From the NCBI RefSeq assembly GCF_002973535.1, contig NZ_PVEP01000005.1, positions 1 through 64,000 on the forward strand: 64,000 nucleotides of DNA. The letters are read 5' to 3'. This document shows positions 24,131 to 32,492 of this stretch, one piece after another (positions within the stretch are counted from its first letter, which is position 1; each line of letters begins with the position of its first letter). A program made the translations under genes and the position numbers. Source of the stretch: Albidovulum denitrificans (GTDB lineage: Bacteria > Pseudomonadota > Alphaproteobacteria > Rhodobacterales > Rhodobacteraceae). Below the pieces are notes generated by a model. It was not told where the DNA came from and made no database searches. It worked only from the letters and a program-made list of their open reading frames with translations.

Positions 24131-25266
24131 TGGGGCGCTTCTTTTCCCTCGGCCGGCTGCTCGCGCTTCTGAAAAAGGAAGTGATCCAGATGCGGCGCGA
24201 CCGGATCACCTTCGCGATGATGCTGGGGATACCGCTGATCCAGCTTATGCTCTTCGGCTTTGCCATCAACTCCGACCCCAAGGGCCTGCCCGCCGCGCTG
24301 GTCGCCCCGACCGAGGATCGCTTTACCCGCGCCATCGTCTCGGCGCTGGAACTGACGGGGTATTACCGCTTTGACTATCCCCATGCCTCGGCCGCCGAGG
24401 CAGAGGCGCTGATCACGCGCGGAGAGGTGTCCTTTGTCGTGACGATCCCGTCGGATTTCGGCCGCCGCGTGATGCGCGGTGACAAGCCCCAGATCCTGAT
24501 CGAGGCGGATGCCACCGACCCTTCGGTCGCGTCCGGCGCCATATCGACCCTTGGCACCGTCGCGGCCGAGGCATTGTTGCGCGAAACCGGGGCCGAGGCG
24601 CAGGCGGTCGAGGCAGCGGCGGCACAGATGCAGGTCGTCGTCCACCGGCGCTATAACCCCGAAGGGATTACGCAATACAACATCGTTCCCGGCCTTCTGG
24701 GCGTGATCCTGCAAATGACCATGGTGATGATGACCGCCATGGCGCTGACGCGCGAGGTTGAACGGGGGACGATGGAGAACCTGCTGTCCATGCCCGCGAC
24801 GCCGGTGGAGATCATGCTGGGCAAGGTGCTGCCCTATCTGGGTGTCGGGGCGGTGCAGGTGGCGGTGGTTCTGACGGCGTCGAAGCTGATCTTCAGCGTG
24901 CCGTTCATGGGGGCGATGTGGCTGCTGCTTCTGGGCGTCTTCATCTTCGTCTCGTCGCTGGTGATCCTTGGCTACCTGATCTCCACCGCGTCGCGGACGC
25001 AGATGCAGGCGATGCAGTTGACCTTCTTCTTCTTCCTGCCCTCGCTGCTGCTGTCGGGCTTCATGTTCCCCTATCGCGGGATGCCGGGATGGGCGCAGGC
25101 GCTGGGCGAGATCTTTCCGCTGACGCATTTCCTGCGCCTGATCCGGGCGGTCATGCTGAAAGGCGCGGATTACGCGGGCGTCGCGCAGCCGATGGCGGCG
25201 CTGACGCTGTTCGTCATCCTTTACGCGGTGCTGGCGCTGCTGCGGTTCCGCCGGACGCTGGACTGA
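24127..25266 (+). CDS. ABC-2 type permease (YbhS/YbhR-like)
   Basis: 379 residues. One membrane helix lies near the N-terminus (ITFAMMLGIPLIQLMLFGF), then an extracytoplasmic domain of about 140 residues, then five C-terminal helices, the ABC2_membrane_3 layout. EVERGTMENLLSMPATPVEIMLGK marks the family. E. coli uses two such permeases (YbhS and YbhR); only one is present, so it may act as a homodimer. It ends nine bases before the oppositely oriented small lipoprotein genes. Confidence 0.9.
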   Translation: MMGRFFSLGRLLALLKKEVIQMRRDRITFAMMLGIPLIQLMLFGFAINSDPKGLPAALVAPTEDRFTRAIVSALELTGYYRFDYPHASAAEAEALITRGEVSFVVTIPSDFGRRVMRGDKPQILIEADATDPSVASGAISTLGTVAAEALLRETGAEAQAVEAAAAQMQVVVHRRYNPEGITQYNIVPGLLGVILQMTMVMMTAMALTREVERGTMENLLSMPATPVEIMLGKVLPYLGVGAVQVAVVLTASKLIFSVPFMGAMWLLLLGVFIFVSSLVILGYLISTASRTQMQAMQLTFFFFLPSLLLSGFMFPYRGMPGWAQALGEIFPLTHFLRLIRAVMLKGADYAGVAQPMAALTLFVILYAVLALLRFRRTLD

Positions 25267-25275
25267 ACGGGCGGC

Positions 25276-25416
25276 TCAGAGCTTGCCGGACACGCCGACG
25301 GCAACCTCGCCCGAAACGGCGACATTCGGCTTGGCGGGCGGGGCGGTCGGCTCCCCGTCGGCGCCACAGGCGGCGAGAAGGGCGAGAAGGCTGAAAGAGG
25401 CAATCAGGCGTGTCAT
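25276..25416 (-). CDS. 46-residue lipoprotein (LptM-like)
   Basis: Only 46 residues: a signal peptide ending in the lipobox LLAAC (Cys17), then GADGEPTAPPAKPNV and a short Val/Gly-rich tail. Small lipoproteins with a Cys-Gly...Pro motif encoded beside lysA belong to the LptM (YifL) group, which helps LptD oxidative maturation in enterobacteria; that equivalence is inferred from size and position. It is coupled by ATGA to the small lipoprotein gene upstream. The expected lysA neighbour has been moved 3.8 kb away. Confidence 0.7.
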   Translation of the reverse strand: MTRLIASFSLLALLAACGADGEPTAPPAKPNVAVSGEVAVGVSGKL

Positions 25417-25577
25417 TGGCTTACCGATACTCCGATCCCGGCGATGGTTGTCGACAGCGACGGCGCGACCCTGACGCCATCGGGCGTGACGCGCAAGGCT
25501 GCATGGGCGCGCGGCTGCGAACAGGCGGCGAGCATCAGGCAGAAACCCGCCGAAAGGATCACGCGGGCGCGGGTCAT
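25413..25577 (-). CDS. 54-residue lipoprotein coupled to argH
   Basis: Predicted 54-residue protein: [19 protein letters not shown] is a signal peptide with lipobox MLAAC (Cys19), followed by [20 protein letters not shown] and a short [10 protein letters not shown]-like tail. Its ATG at 25577 overlaps the argH stop and its own stop overlaps the next lipoprotein start, so all three are translationally coupled (argH, this gene, the 46-residue gene). I do not know a named family; the two lipoproteins may be diverged relatives. Confidence 0.65.
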   Translation of the reverse strand: MTRARVILSAGFCLMLAACSQPRAHAALRVTPDGVRVAPSLSTTIAGIGVSVSQ

Positions 25578-26965
25578 CCAAGACGTGCCTTCCAGGCTGC
25601 GACCTGTTCGCGCACCCGGTCGGGCGAGGTGCCGCCGAAGCTTTTCCGCGAGGCGACGGAGTTCTGGACGCCAAGGACCGAATAGACGTCTTCAGTGATC
25701 GCCGGATGGACGGAGGTCATGTCGGCAATCGACAGGTCCGGTAGGTCGCAGCCCTTCTTTTCGGCCATCGCCACCAAAGCGCCGGTGACATGGTGGGCGT
25801 CGCGGAACGGTAGCCCCGCCTCGCGCACCAGCCAGTCGGCAAGATCGGTGGCGGTGGAAAAGCCCGAGGCGGCGGCCTTTTCCAGGTTGGCGCGGTTCGC
25901 GGTCATGTCGCTGACCATGCCGGTCATGGCCGCCAGCGCGAGCATCAGCGTATCGGCGGCGTCGAAGACCTGTTCCTTGTCTTCCTGCATGTCCTTGGAA
26001 TAGGCCAGCGGCAGCCCTTTCATCACGGTGAACAGCGCCACCGCCGCACCAAGGACACGGCCGATCTTGGCGCGGATCAGCTCTGCCGCGTCGGGGTTCT
26101 TCTTCTGCGGCATGATCGAGGAGCCGGTGGAGAAGCGGTCCGACAGCGTGACGAACCGGAACTGGGCCGAGGACCAGATCACCAGCTCTTCGGCCAGCCG
26201 CGACAGGTGGACGGCGCAGATCGCCGAGGCCGACAGGAATTCCAGCGCAAAGTCGCGGTCGCTGACCGCATCCAGCGAATTGGCCATCGGCCGGTCAAAG
26301 CCAAGCGCCTTTGCCGTCATGTCCCGGTTGATGGCAAAGCCGGTCCCGGCCAGCGCCGCCGCACCCAGGGGGCTTTCGTTCATCCGCTTGCGGGCGTCCG
26401 AAAACCGCCCGATGTCGCGCGCGGTCATCTCGACATAGGCCAGCATGTGGTGGCCCCAGGTTACCGGCTGCGCGGTCTGAAGGTGGGTGAAGCCGGGCAT
26501 GACCCAGTCGGCCCCGGCCTCGGCCTGCGCCAGAAGCGCCTGTTGCAGCGCGACAAGCCCGCCGACCGCCGCGTCGCATTGATCGCGCACCCAGAGGCGG
26601 AAGTCGGTCGCCACCTGGTCGTTGCGGCTGCGTGCCGTGTGGAGCCGCCCGGCCGGTTCGCCGATGATCTCTTTCAGCCGCGCCTCCACATTCATGTGGA
26701 TGTCTTCCAGCGCGGTCGAAAAGGCGAAGTTTCCGCCTTCAATCTCTGACAAGACCGTGAGGAGGCCTTCCCGGATCGCCTCGGCATCTTTATCGCTGAT
26801 GATGCCTGTGGCGGCGAGCATGGCCGCATGGGCGCGGGACCCTGCGATGTCCTGGGCGTAAAGCCGCCTGTCGAAGCCGATCGAGGCGTTGATCGCCTCC
26901 ATGATCGCGTCCGGCCCGGCGGCGAAACGCCCGCCCCACATTGCGTTCTGGGTCTTGTCGGTCAT
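25574..26965 (-). CDS. argH: Argininosuccinate lyase
   Basis: 463 residues, standard length. It splits argininosuccinate into arginine and fumarate. The N-terminal [33 protein letters not shown] and the fumarase-superfamily signature [12 protein letters not shown], with flexible loop, are present. The ATG at 26965 is the natural start. It diverges from the TlpA-type gene with only 21 bases between the start codons, so its ribosome site and part of its promoter must overlap that gene. It heads a coupled run with two tiny lipoprotein genes. Confidence 0.97.
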   Translation of the reverse strand: MTDKTQNAMWGGRFAAGPDAIMEAINASIGFDRRLYAQDIAGSRAHAAMLAATGIISDKDAEAIREGLLTVLSEIEGGNFAFSTALEDIHMNVEARLKEIIGEPAGRLHTARSRNDQVATDFRLWVRDQCDAAVGGLVALQQALLAQAEAGADWVMPGFTHLQTAQPVTWGHHMLAYVEMTARDIGRFSDARKRMNESPLGAAALAGTGFAINRDMTAKALGFDRPMANSLDAVSDRDFALEFLSASAICAVHLSRLAEELVIWSSAQFRFVTLSDRFSTGSSIMPQKKNPDAAELIRAKIGRVLGAAVALFTVMKGLPLAYSKDMQEDKEQVFDAADTLMLALAAMTGMVSDMTANRANLEKAAASGFSTATDLADWLVREAGLPFRDAHHVTGALVAMAEKKGCDLPDLSIADMTSVHPAITEDVYSVLGVQNSVASRKSFGGTSPDRVREQVAAWKARLG

Positions 26966-26986
26966 CTCGTGTCCCCGGAGGCTTTC

Positions 26987-27541
26987 ATGCGCACTTTCCT
27001 GTCCGCCGTTCTCTATACGGCCCTTGCCTTCGGTGCAAATACCGCCTTTGGCGCGGACATTGCCGATCTGCGCGACGGCTCGATGATGAAGCTTGCCGTG
27101 CATGAGGCGCCGGTTGAGGTGTCGGCCGCGACCTTCACCGACCGGGATGGCGGCGAACATGCGCTGGCCGACTGGAAGGGCAAGATCACGCTGGTGAATT
27201 TCTGGGCCGTCTGGTGCGCGCCCTGCCGCAAGGAGCTGCCCGCGCTGGATGCGCTGAACCGCGATCTGGGGGGCGATGCGTTCGAGGTTGTGACCATCGC
27301 GGCGGGGCGCAATGCGCTGCCCGGCATCACCCGGCTGTTCGATGAGGTGGGGGTGAAGACGCTGCCGGTCTATCTGGACCCGAAGCTGAAACTCTCGCGC
27401 GAGATGGGGGTGATGGGGCTGCCCGTCTCGATCCTTCTGGACCGCGATGGGCGGGAGATTGCGCGCATGTCGGGCGATGCGGAATGGGACAGCGACAGCG
27501 CCCGCGCGATCGTGGCCGCGCTGACCGGCGACGCGGGCTGA
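26987..27541 (+). CDS. TlpA-family periplasmic thiol:disulfide oxidoreductase
   Basis: 184 residues. A signal peptide (about 1-22) is followed by a thioredoxin fold with the redox motif WCAPC (Cys77, Cys80) after LVNFWAVW and a cis-Pro segment GLPVS. TlpA-type proteins reduce periplasmic disulfides, for example on cytochrome oxidase or cytochrome c maturation factors. The gene starts 21 bases from the divergent argH start. In Rhodobacterales a tlpA-like gene commonly sits opposite argH. Confidence 0.9.
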   Translation: MRTFLSAVLYTALAFGANTAFGADIADLRDGSMMKLAVHEAPVEVSAATFTDRDGGEHALADWKGKITLVNFWAVWCAPCRKELPALDALNRDLGGDAFEVVTIAAGRNALPGITRLFDEVGVKTLPVYLDPKLKLSREMGVMGLPVSILLDRDGREIARMSGDAEWDSDSARAIVAALTGDAG

Positions 27542-27556
27542 CCCCTTTCCGACGGC

Positions 27557-28132
27557 TCAGCCCTTCGCCAATGCCGCCACGCGGTCATGGGCCGGGCAGG
27601 TGACGATATGGTCGTTGACCATGCCCACGGCCTGCATGAAGGCATAGGTGATTGTCGGGCCGCAGAAACGGAACCCCGCCTTCTTCAGATCCTTCGAGAT
27701 GCGTTCTGACAGCGGGGTCGAGGCCGGCACCTCGGCCATGCTGGAGAAACGGTTCTGAAGCGGCGCGCCGTCCATATAGCGCCAAAGGAACTGGTCGAAC
27801 CCCTCGCGCCCTTCGATCGCAAGATAGGCGCGGGCATTGCCGATCGTCGCCTCGATCTTCGACCGGGATCGCACGATGCCGGGATCGTTCAGAAGCCGGG
27901 TCACGTCGGCCTCGCCCCAGTTCGCGATCACCTCCGGGCGGAAACCGTCGAAGGCCGCGCGGAAGTTGTCGCGCTTCTTCAGGATGGTGTACCAGCTTAA
28001 CCCGGCCTGGAACCCGTCGAGGATCAGCTTTTCCCAAAGCGCGCGGCCGTCGCGTTCGGGAACGCCCCATTCATGGTCGTGGTAATCGACATAAAGTTGA
28101 TCGGTTCCGCACCAGCCACATCTGTCACTCAT
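27557..28132 (-). CDS. tag: DNA-3-methyladenine glycosylase I
   Basis: 191 residues. Tag removes 3-methyladenine from alkylated DNA. The N-terminal CGWCGTDQLYVDYHDHEWGVP, GFQAGLSWYTILKKRDNFRAA (helix-hairpin-helix region) and the C-terminal zinc-binding CPAHDRV are conserved, with Cys, His, His, Cys available for the zinc snap. It converges with the TlpA-type gene with 15 bases between stops. Confidence 0.95.
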   Translation of the reverse strand: MSDRCGWCGTDQLYVDYHDHEWGVPERDGRALWEKLILDGFQAGLSWYTILKKRDNFRAAFDGFRPEVIANWGEADVTRLLNDPGIVRSRSKIEATIGNARAYLAIEGREGFDQFLWRYMDGAPLQNRFSSMAEVPASTPLSERISKDLKKAGFRFCGPTITYAFMQAVGMVNDHIVTCPAHDRVAALAKG

Positions 28133-28205
28133 CCTGCCCTCATCCGTCTTTACCGCTTCTTATCGCTTCCCGTGCAGGCTGCCAGCAGCGGATACGGAGA
28201 GCAAG

Positions 28206-29045
28206 ATGGCAGGCGCAGGGATCAGACGAAAACGGATTTTCGAGGCGGACCATGACAGCCCGCTGAATTCTGCGGTGACGCAGCGGGGGCAGAACATCGT
28301 CCAGCTTGTCGAGGACGCGGTGCGGCGGGGGAACGTTTTCCTTGCCTTCCAGCCGGTGGTGCAGACCCGGAAAACCGGCACGCCCGCCTTTTACGAAGGG
28401 CTGATCCGCGTCACCGATACCAATGGCACCGTCATTCCCGCGCGGGATTTCTTTCCGGCGGTGGAGACGATGGAAATCGGGCGGGAGCTTGACTGCCGCG
28501 CGCTGGGAATGGCGCTTGGCGCGCTGTCGCGCGACGCCTCGCTGCGGCTGTCGGTGAACATGTCGGCGCGCTCCATCGGGTATCCGAAGTTCACGCGGGT
28601 GCTGACCCACGGGCTGAAATCCTGCGCCACGGCGGGGGAACGGCTGATCCTTGAAATCAGCGAAAGCTCGGCCATGATGATGCCAGAACTGGTGACGACC
28701 TTCATGGCGCGGCTGCAACCGGACGGGATCACCTTCGCGCTGGACAATTTCGGCGCCGGGCAGACCTCTTTCCGGCATCTGCGGGATTTCTACTTCGACC
28801 TCATCAAGATCGACGGCAGCTTCATTCGCGGTGTCGCGGACAGTACCGACAACCAGATCCTGACACAGGCGCTTCTGGCCGTGGCGCGGCAGTTCGACAT
28901 GTTCGCGGTCGCCGAATCGGTCGAGACGGCGCGCGACGCGGAATACCTGACCTCCATCGGGATGGACTGCATGCAGGGGTATTATTTCGGCGCGCCGACG
29001 GTCACGCCGCCCTGGAAGATGCCCGCGCCGCGCAAGACCGCGTGA
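28206..29045 (+). CDS. Stand-alone EAL domain protein with altered metal site
   Basis: 279 residues, almost all EAL domain, with no GGDEF or membrane part. The EAL triplet is EGL (Glu64), and Asn118, Glu150, Asp180, Lys201 and Glu237 occupy the expected active-site positions. The usual DDFG motif reads DNFGAG: Asn181 replaces the second metal-binding Asp of c-di-GMP phosphodiesterases. AES replaces AEG near Glu237. Activity may therefore be lost, leaving c-di-GMP binding or a protein-interaction role. It is monocistronic between tag and phaA. Confidence 0.88.
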   Translation: MAGAGIRRKRIFEADHDSPLNSAVTQRGQNIVQLVEDAVRRGNVFLAFQPVVQTRKTGTPAFYEGLIRVTDTNGTVIPARDFFPAVETMEIGRELDCRALGMALGALSRDASLRLSVNMSARSIGYPKFTRVLTHGLKSCATAGERLILEISESSAMMMPELVTTFMARLQPDGITFALDNFGAGQTSFRHLRDFYFDLIKIDGSFIRGVADSTDNQILTQALLAVARQFDMFAVAESVETARDAEYLTSIGMDCMQGYYFGAPTVTPPWKMPAPRKTA

Positions 29046-29214
29046 CCGAGCGGGCGGGGCTGGGCGGCTGTTGGCGGCGATGATGGCGCAACCATAACCC
29101 CGCGCGCGGGCGGTTGCACTTGACGCGGGGCCTCCTATCGTCATGCTGCATAGCGGCAAAGGGGCTTGCCGCCCCCTTTCGCCACGCTCATCGCCGCTCG
29201 GGAGGATCATCCAG

Positions 29215-30390
29215 ATGACCAATGTCGTAATCGTATCTGCCGGCCGCACGGCCGTGGGAAGTTTCAATGGCTCGTTCGCCAACACGCCCGCCCATGCGCT
29301 GGGTGCCGCGGTTCTTGCAGGCGTCGTCGAACGCGCCGGGATCGACAAGGCCGAGGTGAGCGAGACCATCCTGGGTCAGGTCCTGACCGCCGCGCAGGGC
29401 CAGAACCCGGCGCGTCAGGCGCATATCAACGCGGGCCTGCCGATGGAAAGCGCCGCCTGGTCGCTGAACCAGGTCTGCGGTTCGGGCCTGCGCGCCGTCG
29501 CGCTGGCCGCGCAGCATGTCCAGCTTGGCGATGCCGCCATCGTGCTGGCGGGCGGGCAGGAAAGCATGTCGCTTTCCCCCCATGCCGCGCATCTGCGCGC
29601 CGGGCAGAAGATGGGCGACCTGAACTTCATCGACACGATGATCAAGGACGGGCTGTGGGACGCGTTCAACGGCTATCACATGGGGACGACGGCCGAAAAC
29701 GTCGCGAACCAGTGGCAGATCAGCCGCGAACAGCAGGACGAATTCGCGCTCGCCAGCCAGAACAAGGCCGAGGCGGCGCAGAAGGCCGGCAAGTTCAAGG
29801 ATGAGATCATTCCCTTCGTGGTCAAGACCCGCAAGGGCGAGACTGTCGTCGATCAGGACGAATACATCCGCCATGGCGCCACGATCGAGGCGATGCAGAA
29901 GCTGCGCCCCGCCTTCGCCAAGGACGGCAGCGTGACGGCGGCCAATGCGTCGGGCATCAATGACGGCGCGGCGGCGGTTCTGGTCATGTCGGAAGAAGAG
30001 GCGGCCAAGCGCGGGCTGAAGCCCATCGCGCGGATCGCGTCCTACGCGACGGCCGGTCTTGACCCGTCGATCATGGGCGTCGGCCCGATCTATGCCTCGC
30101 GCAAGGCGCTTGAGAAGGCAGGCTGGAAGGCGGGCGATCTTGACCTGATCGAGGCGAATGAGGCCTTCGCGGCGCAGGCCTGCGCGGTCAACAAGGACAT
30201 GGGCTGGGACCCGGCGAAGGTGAACGTGAACGGCGGCGCCATCGCCATCGGCCACCCGATCGGCGCCTCCGGCGCGCGCATCCTCAACACGCTTCTGTTT
30301 GAGATGCAGCGCTCGGGCGCGAACAAGGGCCTTGCCACGCTGTGCATCGGCGGTGGCATGGGCGTGGCCATGTGCCTTGAGCGTGCCTGA
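29215..30390 (+). CDS. phaA: Acetyl-CoA C-acetyltransferase (beta-ketothiolase)
   Basis: 391 residues, standard thiolase length. It condenses two acetyl-CoA to acetoacetyl-CoA. The nucleophilic Cys lies in [11 protein letters not shown] (about residue 88), GGQESMS follows, and the C-terminal [18 protein letters not shown] and [10 protein letters not shown] hold the catalytic His and Cys. The ATG at 29215 has GGGAGGATCATCCAG upstream. phaB follows after about 110 bases, so together they supply 3-hydroxybutyryl-CoA for polyhydroxybutyrate and the ethylmalonyl-CoA pathway. Confidence 0.95.
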   Translation: MTNVVIVSAGRTAVGSFNGSFANTPAHALGAAVLAGVVERAGIDKAEVSETILGQVLTAAQGQNPARQAHINAGLPMESAAWSLNQVCGSGLRAVALAAQHVQLGDAAIVLAGGQESMSLSPHAAHLRAGQKMGDLNFIDTMIKDGLWDAFNGYHMGTTAENVANQWQISREQQDEFALASQNKAEAAQKAGKFKDEIIPFVVKTRKGETVVDQDEYIRHGATIEAMQKLRPAFAKDGSVTAANASGINDGAAAVLVMSEEEAAKRGLKPIARIASYATAGLDPSIMGVGPIYASRKALEKAGWKAGDLDLIEANEAFAAQACAVNKDMGWDPAKVNVNGGAIAIGHPIGASGARILNTLLFEMQRSGANKGLATLCIGGGMGVAMCLERA

Positions 30391-30403
30391 GCCCGGACGG
30401 TAA

Positions 30404-30424
30404 TTTTTCTGCAAATGCAAAAAA
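30404..30424. promoter_or_regulatory. TGCA-centred inverted repeat between phaA and phaB
   Basis: TTTTTCTGCA and TGCAAAAA flank AA, giving a near-palindromic T/A-flanked TGCA pair. PhaR of Rhodobacterales relatives binds TGC/GCA-containing inverted repeats near pha genes, so a PhaR site is possible. It overlaps the start of the strong hairpin that follows. Confidence 0.35.
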
Positions 30425-30451
30425 CAGGGCGCAACAATGTTGCGCCCTGTT
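30423..30451. terminator. Perfect 14-bp hairpin between phaA and phaB
   Basis: AACAGGGCGCAACA (30423-30436) and TGTTGCGCCCTGTT (30438-30451) are exact reverse complements with one central base. It is preceded by six A and followed by a short T-rich stretch. It could terminate phaA transcripts partially or protect their 3' end, adjusting the phaA to phaB ratio. Confidence 0.65.
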
Positions 30452-30501
30452 GTTCATTTAGGTAACAGGATTTCAGCGGCCATTTCCAAAGAGGAGGAAT
30501 C

Positions 30502-31224
30502 ATGTCGAGAGTTGCTTTGGTCACCGGAGGCTCGCGCGGGATCGGCGCGGCGATTTCCGTCGCCCTGAAGAACGCGGGCTACACCGTCGCCGCGAACTAT
30601 GCCGGCAATGACGAGGCCGCCGCCGCCTTCACCAAGGACACCGGCATCCCGACCTATAAGTGGAACGTCGGCGACTACGATGCCTCCAAGGCCGGGATCG
30701 CCAAGGTCGAGGCCGATCTGGGGCCGGTCGACATCGTCGTTGCCAATGCCGGGATCACCCGCGACGCGCCGTTCCACAAGATGACGCCGGAACAGTGGCA
30801 TCAGGTCATCGACACCAACCTGACCGGCGTCTTCAATACCGTCCACCCGGTCTGGCCGGGGATGCGGGAACGCAAGTTCGGCCGCGTCGTGGTGATTTCC
30901 TCGATCAACGGGCAGAAGGGCCAGTTCGGTCAGGTCAACTATGCCGCCACGAAGGCCGGTGACCTTGGCATCATCAAGAGCCTGGCGCAGGAAGGCGCGC
31001 GGGCCGGGATCACCGCCAATGCGGTCTGCCCCGGCTATATCGCGACCGAGATGGTGATGGCGGTACCGGAAAAGGTGCGCGAGTCGATCATCGCCAATAT
31101 CCCCGCCGGCCGGTTGGGCGAACCGGAAGAGATTGCCCGCTGCGTGGCCTTCCTCGTCTCCGAAGATGCGGGCTTCGTCAACGGGTCGACGATTTCGGCC
31201 AACGGGGCGCAGTTCTTCGTCTGA
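30502..31224 (+). CDS. phaB: Acetoacetyl-CoA reductase
   Basis: 240 residues, a short-chain dehydrogenase that reduces acetoacetyl-CoA to (R)-3-hydroxybutyryl-CoA, usually with NADPH. The cofactor motif is TGGSRGIGAAIS, NAGITRD is the structural motif, and the catalytic set is Ser in VISSINGQKGQFGQ with Tyr-x3-Lys in NYAATKAG. GAGGAGGAATC provides a strong ribosome site. It follows phaA and is closed by a terminator. Confidence 0.95.
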   Translation: MSRVALVTGGSRGIGAAISVALKNAGYTVAANYAGNDEAAAAFTKDTGIPTYKWNVGDYDASKAGIAKVEADLGPVDIVVANAGITRDAPFHKMTPEQWHQVIDTNLTGVFNTVHPVWPGMRERKFGRVVVISSINGQKGQFGQVNYAATKAGDLGIIKSLAQEGARAGITANAVCPGYIATEMVMAVPEKVRESIIANIPAGRLGEPEEIARCVAFLVSEDAGFVNGSTISANGAQFFV

Positions 31225-31244
31225 CGGACTTTCCGCGAAATCAA

Positions 31245-31276
31245 AGGGGGCCGGTCCTGCGGGGTCGGCCCTTTTC
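31245..31276 (+). terminator. Terminator after phaB
   Basis: GGGCCG (31248-31253) pairs with CGGCCC (31266-31271) and is followed by TTTTCTTTC. It is about 20 bases after the phaB stop. Confidence 0.75.
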
Positions 31277-31326
31277 TTTCGCCCGCCCGCTGGCTATGCG
31301 ATGGGCAAGGCAAGCGAGGGGCAGGA

Positions 31327-32208
31327 ATGACACGGGGCAGGGCGACGGCGGTCGGGTTCGTGGCGGTGCTTCTCTGGGCGCTGCTGGCGCTTCTGACCGT
31401 GGGATCGGCGCCAGTGCCGCCGCTATTGCTCAACGCCATCACCTTCGCGGTCGGCGGTGCGTTGGGCGTTGTCTGGACGCTGGCCAACGGGACGTGGAGG
31501 CAGTTGGCCTCGGTGCCTGTCGGGGTCTATGTCTTTGGCATTGCGGGGCTTTGCGGCTATCACCTTCTGTACTTCTCGGCGTTGCGCCTTGCCCCCCCGG
31601 CGGAGGCGAGCCTGATCGCCTATCTCTGGCCACTGTTCATCGTCCTGATGTCCGGCCTTCTGCCGGGGGAGAGGTTGCGCGCGGGCCATGTGATCGGGGC
31701 GCTTTTGTCCTTCGCGGGGGCGGCGCTGATCGTGATGCGCTCCGGGTCGGGCTTCGATCCGGCGCATGTGAAGGGGCTAGCGCTGGCCTTCCTCGCCGCG
31801 CTGACATGGGCAACCTATTCGGTCGTCTCGCGCCGTTTCGGGGCGGTCCCGACGGCGTCGGTGACGATCTTCTGCCTTGGGACCGCCGTTCTGTCGGCGG
31901 CCGCGCATTTGGGGTTCGAGACGACCGCATGGCCCGCCAGCCCGCTGGGCTGGGCGTCATGTATCGCGCTTGGCCTTGGGCCGGTGGGCCTGGCCTTCTA
32001 TGTCTGGGATATCGGCGTGAAGCAGGGCGACATCCAACTGCTTGGCGTCACGGCCTATGCCGCCCCGCTTTTGTCCACGCTGATCCTGATTGCCGCTGGA
32101 TTGGCGCCTGCCACGCCGCGCATCGCTGTCGCCGCCCTTCTGATTACGGGCGGCGCGCTGGTCGCTGCACGGGCAGGCGCGTCGAGGGCCGACCTCAGTT
32201 CTGGCTGA
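31327..32208 (+). CDS. DMT-superfamily (EamA) transporter
   Basis: 293 residues with ten predicted membrane helices in two EamA repeats. The second repeat begins near LALAFLAALTWATYSVVSRR. Proteins with GYHLLYFSALRLAPPAEASLIAYLWPL-like first-repeat segments are related to the YddG aromatic amino acid exporters, but the substrate is unproven. The 3' end overlaps the convergent YdcH-like gene by 14 bases. Confidence 0.85.
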   Translation: MTRGRATAVGFVAVLLWALLALLTVGSAPVPPLLLNAITFAVGGALGVVWTLANGTWRQLASVPVGVYVFGIAGLCGYHLLYFSALRLAPPAEASLIAYLWPLFIVLMSGLLPGERLRAGHVIGALLSFAGAALIVMRSGSGFDPAHVKGLALAFLAALTWATYSVVSRRFGAVPTASVTIFCLGTAVLSAAAHLGFETTAWPASPLGWASCIALGLGPVGLAFYVWDIGVKQGDIQLLGVTAYAAPLLSTLILIAAGLAPATPRIAVAALLITGGALVAARAGASRADLSSG

Positions 32209-32362
32209 GGCGCGAGATTTCTTCCTTGATCCGAAGCTTCTGCTTCTTCATTTCAGCGATCGCGAGATCGTCATAGCCGGGATGGCGAAGCGCCTCTTCC
32301 ACGGCGTCTGACAAATGCTGATGCTTCTTGCGAAGTTCCTGCAGGTGCGAACCAAGCGACAT
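32195..32362 (-). CDS. YdcH/DUF465 family small protein
   Basis: 55 residues, all helical: MSLGSHLQELRKKHQHLSD, HPGYDDLAIAEMKKQKLRIK. DUF465 proteins are widespread in proteobacteria and lack a firm function. The ATG at 32362 has GGAGAGGAG upstream on the minus strand. Its last codons overlap the end of the convergent EamA gene. Confidence 0.88.
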   Translation of the reverse strand: MSLGSHLQELRKKHQHLSDAVEEALRHPGYDDLAIAEMKKQKLRIKEEISRLSQN

Positions 32363-32492
32363 CGGGGTCTCCTCTCCTGTGAACTCTGTCACAATTCCAT
32401 CACAGAACCCGAGTCGTGTCACGCCTTAGAAGCGCGTCATCCGACCGCAGTGCCGAATGCGCCTGAAAAACGGGCATTCATGGGGGTTTCTT

